Assembly (NCBI GenBank): GCA_964444795.1
Contig: CAYUIQ010000260.1
Span: 1-11,875, forward strand
Direction: 5' to 3'
DNA: 11,875 nucleotides
Source: JABMRP01 sp964444795
GTDB taxonomy: Bacteria > Planctomycetota > Planctomycetia > Pirellulales > Thermoguttaceae
Positions 7,334 to 11,875 of this stretch are shown in pieces (the stretch's first letter is position 1; every line of letters begins with the position of its first letter). The position numbers and the translations under genes were made by a program. The notes under the pieces are model-generated. The model made no database searches. It saw nothing but the letters and a program-made list of their open reading frames with translations, and was not told the DNA's origin.

Positions 7334-8032
7334 ATGAAGTATTGTACGAGCGTGATTCTGCTGGCCGTGGTTGCCGGGGGCCTGGCCGCCGGGATGAGGA
7401 TGTCGGATCACACGGCCGAGATCGGACTACTTTCCACGGCCCGTGCCGATACCGACGGCGAGAACCCCACGGCGAAGAAACCACCCGGCTTGCCGCCGCT
7501 GACCGTTGATCGCGGCGCACCGCTTTTGCTGGAAGAACCGGAGGCCCCCGATCCGTGGGCAACCCCGGAAGGCCCGAAAGCCGACAACAGCGCGTGTTTC
7601 GTCTGTCACACCAACTACGATGAAGAACCGATGGCCGTTTTGCACCAGAAGAAGAACGTTGGCTGCATCAAGTGCCACGGGCAGTCGTTTGCCCATCGCG
7701 ACGACGAAGACAACATCACCCCGCCGGATGTCATGTTCTCGGCCAAGACGATCAATTCCAGTTGCGGCGAGTGCCACGATACGCACGACGCGCCGGCCCG
7801 GAAGGTGATCGCCAAGTGGCAAGAGCGATGCCCGGCCAAGACCAATCCCCGCGACCTTGTCTGCACGGATTGTCACGGCCAGCACCGCTTGAAGTTCCGT
7901 ACCGTCTGGTGGGACAAGGAAACCCGCAAGCTGATCATCCGCGACAAAGAGCGTGTCAAGATGGCACCCGATCTGACGAACCCGGGCGTCAAGAAGGAAA
8001 GTCCTCTTCCGCCCAGCGAACAGATGGAGTAG
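7334..8032 (+). CDS. Tetraheme c-type cytochrome (cytochrome c3-like)
   Basis: The 232-residue product has four CXXCH heme-attachment motifs: CFVCH (88-92), CIKCH (111-115), CGECH (144-148) and CTDCH (177-181). The last three are exactly 33 residues apart. Further histidines (104, 121, 151, 184) could give bis-His ligation at each heme, as in low-potential multiheme electron carriers. The N-terminus has a hydrophobic export segment (7-20); a cut after ARA (36-38) or retention as a membrane anchor are both possible. Residues 40-85 are Pro-rich and likely disordered. ATG 7334 is well supported by AAAGGA (7322-7327). The iron-sulfur gene follows 25 nt later, so they are probably one operon passing electrons in the periplasm or at the membrane surface. 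It is not clearly NapC/NrfH, because the expected membrane-anchor organisation is weak. Confidence 0.9.
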   Translation: MKYCTSVILLAVVAGGLAAGMRMSDHTAEIGLLSTARADTDGENPTAKKPPGLPPLTVDRGAPLLLEEPEAPDPWATPEGPKADNSACFVCHTNYDEEPMAVLHQKKNVGCIKCHGQSFAHRDDEDNITPPDVMFSAKTINSSCGECHDTHDAPARKVIAKWQERCPAKTNPRDLVCTDCHGQHRLKFRTVWWDKETRKLIIRDKERVKMAPDLTNPGVKKESPLPPSEQME

Positions 8033-8057
8033 GCGAGAGAGAAACGGAGTACCCGCC

Positions 8058-8966
8058 ATGACGGTTGGCTGCCTGGTCGATACGACCCGTTGCATCGGCT
8101 GTCGAAGCTGTCAGGTTGCCTGTAAGGGGGCCAACGACCTGGCGGCCGACGAGACGCAGTTCTTCGCCGCCGCCGGCGGATACCAGAATCCCCGGCATTT
8201 CTCGCCCTACACCCGCACGCTGGTCACCTATCACGAGATCGACCGGCCAGACGACCCTCCACGCTGGATCTTCGTCAAGCGCCAGTGCCTGCACTGTACC
8301 GATCTGTACTGCGCCGAGAACTGCGCGCCGGAAGTGTTTCATCGCACCGCTTCGGGAGTGGTCGCCTTCGACGCGCCTGAGTGTATCGGCTGTGCCGCGT
8401 GTCTCGACTCCTGTCCGTTCGACGTGCCGGCCATCGACTACTGGGACGTCGACACGCCCCATATCCGCAAATGCGACTTCTGCCTCGGCCGTCAGGAAGC
8501 AGACCTTCCGGCGGCCTCGGTCGACGGCCGTCGGCTCAATGGCCCGGCCCTGCAACGCCATCGGCAGAGCTTCTCCACCCCGGGCTGCGCCAAAGCGTGT
8601 CCGACCGGCGCCCTCCAGTTTGGCCGCCGCGATCAGCTTCTGGCCGAAGCCAAACGCCGCATCGCCGCCGAACCGGAGAAGTACGTCAACCACGTCTACG
8701 GCGAAACCGAGGCGGGCGGAACCGCCTGGCTCTATCTGGCCTCCGTCCCTTTTACCCAGCTTGGATTTCCCGAATCACTACCCCCGCTCGGCCAGTCGGA
8801 GTTGCTCGGGGCGACCAATCGGTCCCGCAGCCGGTGGCTGGGTCTGGGGAGTTGTCTCGCATCCCTTGTCGCCGGCATGAGTTGGTTCCTCCGCCGCCGT
8901 GACACAGTTCGACGGACGAAAAACACCGCTGCGGGCGAGGCGGAAAATCGACCTGGCGACGCGTAG
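8058..8966 (+). CDS. Four-[4Fe-4S] electron-transfer subunit with C-terminal membrane anchor (FdoH/HybA type)
   Basis: The 302-residue product has sixteen well-placed cysteines: 12, 15, 18, 22; 77, 80, 85, 89; 109, 112, 115, 119; 139, 142, 177, 181. This is the four-cluster layout of the beta subunits of formate dehydrogenase, hydrogenase-2 (HybA) and other molybdopterin oxidoreductases. Family phrases are clear: TTRCIGCRSCQVACK, GYQNPRHFSPYTRT, KRQCLHCTDLYC, ECIGCAACLDSCPF and CAKACPTGALQFG. The second cluster ends CAPEVF instead of the usual CPTGA. The gap between Cys142 and Cys177 is about 34 residues, where relatives usually have 11 or so. One hydrophobic helix (about 254-272) followed by RRR anchors the C-terminus. 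There is no signal peptide, as in FdoH, which is exported together with its catalytic partner. ATG 8058 follows GGAG at eight bases. No catalytic or NrfD-type gene is next to it; a tRNA and an integrated element follow. Confidence 0.9.
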   Translation: MTVGCLVDTTRCIGCRSCQVACKGANDLAADETQFFAAAGGYQNPRHFSPYTRTLVTYHEIDRPDDPPRWIFVKRQCLHCTDLYCAENCAPEVFHRTASGVVAFDAPECIGCAACLDSCPFDVPAIDYWDVDTPHIRKCDFCLGRQEADLPAASVDGRRLNGPALQRHRQSFSTPGCAKACPTGALQFGRRDQLLAEAKRRIAAEPEKYVNHVYGETEAGGTAWLYLASVPFTQLGFPESLPPLGQSELLGATNRSRSRWLGLGSCLASLVAGMSWFLRRRDTVRRTKNTAAGEAENRPGDA

Positions 8967-9021
8967 GTTACCCCCCGGTGTGCGTGGGGAGCAAATCGGG
9001 AAGGTGAACATCGAGCGTCCC

Positions 9022-9050
9022 TTTACGCCGCGTTCCTCGGTCGGTATAGT
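9022..9050 (+). promoter_or_regulatory. Likely promoter for the tRNA-Pro gene
   Basis: TTTACG (9022-9027) and TATAGT (9045-9050) are separated by 17 nt; the -10 matches in five of six positions and the -35 in four. The tRNA would be made as a precursor with a 5' leader of about 110 nt. Confidence 0.45.
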
Positions 9051-9169
9051 AAAGTTCTCACGAGGACAATGCCGGACGAAGATCCTGTAGCACACATCAC
9101 GGCGCAACACGCAATAACATCGCGTCGATGCAAATCGCAAGTGACTTGTAGAGAAAGACTTAAGACCAA

Positions 9170-9244
9170 CGGGGCGTAGCTCAGCCTGGACAGAGCGCTG
9201 CGTTCGGGACGCAGAGGTCGATGGTTCAAATCCATTCGCCCCGA
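9170..9244 (+). tRNA. tRNA-Pro, anticodon CGG
   Basis: A full cloverleaf folds. Acceptor stem: CGGGGCG (9170-9176) with CGCCCCG (9237-9243). D stem: GCTC/GAGC (9179-9182, 9193-9196) around a loop with AGCCTGG. Anticodon stem: CTGCG/CGCAG (9198-9202, 9210-9214) around TTCGGGA, with CGG at 9205-9207. T stem: GATGG/CCATT (9220-9224, 9232-9236) around TTCAAAT. The C1-G72 pair, A73 and G37 are normal proline identity features. CCA is not encoded. The 3' end overlaps the end of the recombinase gene on the other strand. Confidence 0.95.
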
Positions 9245-10725
9245 CTATTCTTCAAAAACGGCCGTTCGGCGAAAATGTCGAACGGCTTTCTTCTTGCTAG
9301 ATATAGACTTACGTCGCTTAATGTACGGTTCAAACTTACGCAGTCGAGAACCTCCCTTTTGCCCGCAGAGTTTGAACCGCGCCAGATTTTGACCAGGTTT
9401 TGACTGAAATCATAGGCTCTGAGGGCCGTTTCGACTCGGTTCAAATCCAATCGCGTCGTTTGGCTAAGTTGCCGCTCCACGTCGGCCTGCTGGTGCTTCA
9501 GATCCGTCGACTTGGCCGAGAACGTGGCCTCGTCAACGGCGCCCGTCAGGTGGGTGTTGAGGAGCCGCTCCTGCATGTTGGCCAACTCGGTACGCCGCTT
9601 GCCCAGCATGCGACGCCGGTGGCGTTCCACCTGCTGCTTGTCGTTGAAGGTGGCCTCCAGCGTCTCGCGGAACCAGGTGGCCGTCTCTTCCGAGGGGAAC
9701 CGGAACGCGTCGAGATGTTCGATGATCGCCGTTTCGAGGTCCGACTCTCGCCAGCGGAGCGTCGGGTGGTCTTCGGCCGGATTGTTGTTCCCGCAGCGAT
9801 AGTAAATGTGCTCGCGAATGCTTCCGTCGCGCTGTTTCCGCCGGATGCGTTCGCCCGTGATGCCGGCCCCGCAATGCTCGCATTGGAACAGACCGCCGGC
9901 GTACGCCAGACCGGGGTTGCCCGTACGCCGGTTCCGGCCGTGAAGAATGTCTTGGCAGGCCTCGAACGTCGCCCGGTCGATCACCAATCGGTATCGGCCG
10001 AGATAGACCTTGCCATGGCGGTGCAACTCGCCAATGTAGAACCGGTTGCTCAGGATCCCGGAGAGCCCCGTGCGGGGGAATCTTGGTTGGCTCTTCCGGT
10101 AAACATGTCCCTCGGCGGCCAGCTTGTTGGCCAGGGATTGGAATGTATACTGGCCGCTTGAGTAGAGTTCGAAGATGCGGACGAGCGTCCTGGATCGCTC
10201 CGGGTGCGGGATGACCGGCTCGTGCTTATCGTGAACGTTCAGGTATCCGAACGGCGCCAATCCGGTTGGCCAACCCTGGCGGACCTTCTCGTCGATGCCC
10301 TTGATGACCTCGCTCCGCAGGTTGTCGCTGTAATACTGGGCCACCGCGGCCATCACGTTAAACGACAGCGCTCCGGCGGCGCCGGGCCCGAACTCATTCT
10401 CGACGAACGCCAGCTTGATACCGTGGTCGTCTTCGAGTTCCTGCAGCCGAACCGCGTCCCGCATATTGCGGCAGACACGGTCCAGTTTGTGGGCGAAGAT
10501 GGCATCGATCCGCTTACGCTTCGCGTTCTTCTTGATCCACTTTAGCATCTCATTAAACGCTTTGCGATCCGCCCCGCGCTTCGCCGACTCCGCAACGACG
10601 AACTCGCGGACAGTAGTCCAGCCTTGTTGAGCCGCTCTGTCACGCATGGCTCGCAGTTGCGCGTCGATGCTGTAACCTTCTTTCTGCTCGCGGGACGACA
10701 CCCGCGCCCATATAACGATGTTCAT
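9226..10725 (-). CDS. Large serine recombinase/integrase
   Basis: The 499-residue protein cuts and rejoins DNA through a phosphoserine link. The resolvase domain (about 1-145) has WARVSSREQ with nucleophile Ser10 and Arg8, plus HKLDRVCRN (79-87). The recombinase domain (about 150-265) includes GWPTGLAPFGY. A zinc ribbon has Cys282, Cys285 and Cys311, with His320 possibly the fourth ligand. A charged coiled coil spans about 355-430. I chose ATG 10725 over a longer in-frame start because the family begins with this strand and AAGGAGG lies about ten bases upstream. The start overlaps the stop of the previous gene as ATGA, implying coupled translation. The last residues (RGEWI) and the stop are encoded by the antisense of the tRNA-Pro 3' end, and the tRNA terminator lies within the coding region. 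Both suggest that the tRNA is the attachment site. Confidence 0.93.
   Translation of the reverse strand: MNIVIWARVSSREQKEGYSIDAQLRAMRDRAAQQGWTTVREFVVAESAKRGADRKAFNEMLKWIKKNAKRKRIDAIFAHKLDRVCRNMRDAVRLQELEDDHGIKLAFVENEFGPGAAGALSFNVMAAVAQYYSDNLRSEVIKGIDEKVRQGWPTGLAPFGYLNVHDKHEPVIPHPERSRTLVRIFELYSSGQYTFQSLANKLAAEGHVYRKSQPRFPRTGLSGILSNRFYIGELHRHGKVYLGRYRLVIDRATFEACQDILHGRNRRTGNPGLAYAGGLFQCEHCGAGITGERIRRKQRDGSIREHIYYRCGNNNPAEDHPTLRWRESDLETAIIEHLDAFRFPSEETATWFRETLEATFNDKQQVERHRRRMLGKRRTELANMQERLLNTHLTGAVDEATFSAKSTDLKHQQADVERQLSQTTRLDLNRVETALRAYDFSQNLVKIWRGSNSAGKREVLDCVSLNRTLSDVSLYLARRKPFDIFAERPFLKNSRGEWI
9261..9295 (+). terminator. Rho-independent terminator of tRNA-Pro
   Basis: GCCGTTCG (9261-9268) pairs with CGAACGGC (9279-9286) around a 10-nt loop, followed by TTTCTTCTT. 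It begins 17 nt after the tRNA. It lies inside the 3' end of the recombinase gene, so if the element is inserted here it brings the tRNA its terminator. The A-run before the stem could also give weak termination on the other strand. Confidence 0.7.
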
Positions 10726-11030
10726 GCCTTGTCTTCCTCCTTCGCTCGAATGAGCAGTTCTGCAAATCGTTTGACGTTCATCAAGATCTCCATTGCCTCT
10801 TGCGTCGTCACCGGTCGACCGTAGGCCCGCGACCAAACATCGATCGTGTGGGCCAGCAAGTCGTCGGAGACCCAAGCCGTGGTCATCGGCCAATCTCCGG
10901 ACGCGCCGAATTGGCCAGTGACAGACAGCTCAACCGGCCCCGAAAGTCCAGCCCTTTCGGGCCTGAGTTCCCCAGGTTTCCCGGTATCTTGCGCGCCCGG
11001 CGGAAGGTGTTTGCCGACTATTGCAGCCAT
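10722..11030 (-). CDS. Small protein preceding the recombinase, function unknown
   Basis: The 102-residue product has a Gly/Pro-rich, probably disordered first half and a helical second half, with HTIDVWSRAYGRPVTTQEAMEILMNVKRFAELL as the conserved-looking core. Small proteins with this kind of W..YGR.(L/V)T..(D/E)A..I..N segment sit before serine recombinases in planctomycete elements, as far as I recall. The start shown is ATG 11030, with AGGTGG just upstream. A second ATG at 10886 with GGAG eight bases upstream would give a 54-residue protein holding just the core. Its TGA overlaps the recombinase ATG. It may be an accessory or directionality factor; this is inference from position only. 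Confidence 0.65.
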   Translation of the reverse strand: MAAIVGKHLPPGAQDTGKPGELRPERAGLSGPVELSVTGQFGASGDWPMTTAWVSDDLLAHTIDVWSRAYGRPVTTQEAMEILMNVKRFAELLIRAKEEDKA

Positions 11031-11212
11031 GCGTCCACCTCCGCCTCTTCAAAACGCTCGCGGATGGTACGAACCAATCGGTCGACCGCATGCCAACTGC
11101 AGTTCAACCGCTTGGCGATCCGCAGCTTGGAGACCCCCTGGGAAAGGAGTCGGCACACGGCCTGGCATCTCTCATCCAGGCCGGCGACCACGGTCTGAAC
11201 GTCGAGGACCAC
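11018..11212 (-). CDS. Small helix-turn-helix DNA-binding protein
   Basis: About 64 residues. Residues 16-50 (CQAVCRLLSQGVSKLRIAKRL, then NCSWHAVDRLVRTIRERF) match a sigma-region-4/resolvase-like helix-turn-helix: a hydrophobic first helix, a GVSKLRIAKRL turn and a recognition helix. It ends 13 nt inside the next gene, so the two are probably co-translated. The start is uncertain: GTG at 11212 or 11191, neither with a clear ribosome site. The sequence just upstream belongs to an unrelated fragment on the other strand, so the true N-terminus or promoter may have been lost. A role as regulator or binding partner of the recombinase is inferred from position. Confidence 0.6.
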   Translation of the reverse strand: MVLDVQTVVAGLDERCQAVCRLLSQGVSKLRIAKRLNCSWHAVDRLVRTIRERFEEAEVDAWLQ

Positions 11213-11337
11213 CTGAAAGTCATCGGGAAGATCGAGCGGGCCGTGCGCACCGGCGGTCTATTCGCCATGGCCATGCCTCGCGGGTCGGGAAAGACTGTGG
11301 GTTGCCAGACGGCCGTCCTCTGGGCGGCCTTGATCCG
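11198..11337 (+). pseudogene. Fragment of a terminase-like ATPase gene (Walker A region)
   Basis: The + frame encodes VEDHLKVIGKIERAVRTGG, then LFAMAMPRGSGKT with a Walker A at 11282-11296, then VGCQTAVLWAALI. This matches the N-terminal ATPase region of terminase-large-subunit-like proteins, where a D(H)L..I.KIE..V..GG segment precedes AMPRGSGKT. Only about 45 codons remain. At the 5' side it abuts the helix-turn-helix gene on the opposite strand, and at the 3' side it runs into the GGAACTA repeats. The family is recalled rather than searched; any P-loop protein with this context is possible. Confidence 0.45.
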
Positions 11338-11416
11338 GGAACTAGGGAGGAACTAGAGGAACTATGAGGAACTATAAGGAACTATAGGAACTAGGGACCG
11401 GAACTAGGCGGAACTA
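11338..11416 (+). repeat. Array of eight GGAACTA heptamers at about 10-bp spacing
   Basis: Exact GGAACTA begins at 11338, 11349, 11358, 11368, 11378, 11387, 11400 and 11410, with 2-6 variable bases between copies. The unit resembles the GGGACTA unit of the array at 5848-5935. Confidence 0.85.
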
Positions 11417-11467
11417 GGGACAGTCACCTATTTTGTGGCTGTAAATAGGTGACTGTCCCCTATTTCT
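11411..11467 (+). repeat. Palindromic 57-nt element, copy 1
   Basis: The arms GGGACAGTCACCTATTT (11417-11433) and AAATAGGTGACTGTCCC (11443-11459) are a perfect 17-bp inverted repeat with a 9-nt loop. A copy identical over 57 nt is at 11764-11820. The stem-loop resembles REP/RAYT-type or miniature mobile sequences. Being followed by a pyrimidine-rich tract, it could also stop transcription on the + strand. Confidence 0.85.
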
Positions 11468-11506
11468 ATTTCTATTTCTATTTTTTCCTATTTTTTTCAT
11501 TTTTTC
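11461..11506 (+). repeat. AT-rich TATTTC tract
   Basis: TATTTC recurs about four times (11461-11484) and is followed by T-runs to 11506. It stands out sharply from the GC-rich neighbours. It encodes the lysine/asparagine-rich tail of the acetyltransferase reading frame on the - strand. Confidence 0.7.
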
Positions 11507-11696
11507 GAGCGACATAGCGGACAACATCAAAGCCATCTAGCTTCCCCATGCCGTCATAGGTCATGCCAATCTTCTCCATGACCCGAATGGACGCCTTGTT
11601 CGGAATCTGGGCATGGGCGGAAACAAGAGAGAAGCCCCAAGTCGAGAAGCCATGCTGGAGAGTTGCCGCAGCCACCTCAGTGGCGAGCCCTTGCCC

Positions 11697-11751
11697 CCAG
11701 TATTCGGGCAAGAGTCGCCAGCCCATCCCGACCTCGGAGCAGTCCTGAACT
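11697..11751 (+). repeat. 55-nt direct repeat, copy 1
   Basis: This stretch of the acetyltransferase gene is identical to 11821-11875, a period of 124 nt. The base before the two copies differs (C versus T). The second copy ends with the window, so the full repeat length is unknown. Confidence 0.9.
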
Positions 11752-11763
11752 ATGAACTAGTAT

Positions 11764-11820
11764 GAACTAGGGACAGTCACCTATTTTGTGGCTGTAAATA
11801 GGTGACTGTCCCCTATTTCT
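11764..11820 (+). repeat. Palindromic 57-nt element, copy 2
   Basis: It is identical to 11411-11467, with arms at 11770-11786 and 11796-11812. It is preceded by three TGAACTA units (11746, 11753, 11763) that echo the GGAACTA array before copy 1, so the heptamers and the palindrome seem to travel together. Confidence 0.85.
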
Positions 11821-11875
11821 CCAGTATTCGGGCAAGAGTCGCCAGCCCATCCCGACCTCGGAGCAGTCCTGAACT
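11821..11875 (+). repeat. 55-nt direct repeat, copy 2, at the window end
   Basis: It is identical to 11697-11751 and runs to the last base. It carries the same acetyltransferase codons as copy 1. Confidence 0.9.

Larger units (their letters stand above)
9223..11212 (-). mobile_element. Integrative element module at the 3' end of tRNA-Pro
   Basis: A serine recombinase gene reads toward and into the tRNA, preceded by two small genes that overlap end to start. This is the usual layout of an integrase at one end of a tRNA-integrated element. The left limit is taken as the tRNA T-arm/3' end. The right limit shown is only the end of the helix-turn-helix gene, where unrelated terminase-like sequence begins; the second attachment site is not in the window. 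It may be a minimal or decayed element. Confidence 0.55.
11478..11875 (-). pseudogene. GNAT N-acetyltransferase gene, interrupted
   Basis: The - strand frame from about 11756 to 11478 encodes the second half of a GNAT acetyltransferase: VGMGWRLLPEYWGQGLATEV (the acetyl-CoA-binding Q/R-x-x-G-x-A-like loop is GQGLAT), then NKASIRVMEKIGM, the usual C-terminal motif. The N-terminal half is absent: a stop codon (11757-11759) and a palindromic element precede it. The segment encoding VQDCSEVGMGWRLLPEYW appears again at 11821-11875, where the frame would then read into the element and stop. The gene thus seems split by the element, with the shared part duplicated, and its 5' end lies beyond the window. 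The C-terminal tail KNEKNRKK comes from the AT-rich tract. Confidence 0.7.

Noticed and set aside
9023..9235. Minus-strand open frame of 70 codons beginning with MDLNHRPLRPERSALS
   Set aside because: This is the well-known spurious translation of a tRNA gene in antisense; the frame covers tRNA-Pro.
9400..10161. Plus-strand open frame of 253 codons
   Set aside because: It is fully antisense to the recombinase coding sequence, without a ribosome site or domain.
10726..10893. 56-residue N-terminal extension of the recombinase
   Set aside because: It overlaps the upstream small gene and lacks family similarity; the resolvase fold begins at the ATG at 10725, which has a good ribosome site.
10939..10961. 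Hairpin CCCGAAAG/CTTTCGGG as a terminator
   Set aside because: It lies within the small gene before the recombinase and has no T-run on either side.

Overview
The window reads as GC-rich bacterial chromosome, most likely from a planctomycete. The reasons are the mix of large secreted proteins of no named family, a secreted protein with a C-terminal jelly-roll/LamG-like module of a kind common in that phylum, a short tetraheme cytochrome c, and weak or absent Shine-Dalgarno sites at several genes. This assignment rests on general look and remembered family resemblance, not on a search.

Positions 1 to about 9244 look like host chromosome, with all genes on the + strand. A good sigma-70-type promoter (9-36) precedes a 537-residue secreted protein (88-1701). 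After a 319-nt gap comes a tightly packed group: a ClpP-fold protease-like protein (2021-2581), a lipoprotein-like unknown (2594-3997) and an ApbE-type FAD:protein FMN transferase (3981-5108, overlapping the gene before it by 17 nt). A DedA-family membrane protein (5257-5874) follows; its stop codon lies inside a G-rich repeat. Next are a secreted unknown (5974-7020), a 313-nt leader region with a promoter and hairpins, a tetraheme cytochrome c (7334-8032) and a four-cluster ferredoxin-type electron-transfer subunit (8058-8966). The last two look like parts of a membrane-bound redox complex whose catalytic subunit is not in the window. ApbE attaches FMN to exported electron-transfer proteins, so a shared extracytoplasmic redox theme is plausible, but no FMN acceptor is visible here.

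A tRNA-Pro(CGG) gene (9170-9244) marks the boundary with an integrated element. A large serine recombinase (9226-10725, - strand) runs into the tRNA, so that its stop codon and last residues are written in the antisense of the tRNA 3' end. Upstream of it, in the same direction and with overlapping ends, are a small protein (10722-11030) and a helix-turn-helix protein (11018-11212). Together they look like a compact tRNA-targeting integrative module.

From about 11195 to the end the sequence is a scrap zone: a Walker-A fragment of a terminase-like ATPase, an array of GGAACTA heptamers at roughly 10-bp spacing, two identical copies of a 57-nt element holding a perfect 17-bp inverted repeat, an AT-rich tract, and a broken GNAT acetyltransferase gene. 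A 55-nt piece of that gene is repeated at the very end of the window. The exact 55-nt length and end position may mean an assembly-graph loop rather than biology.
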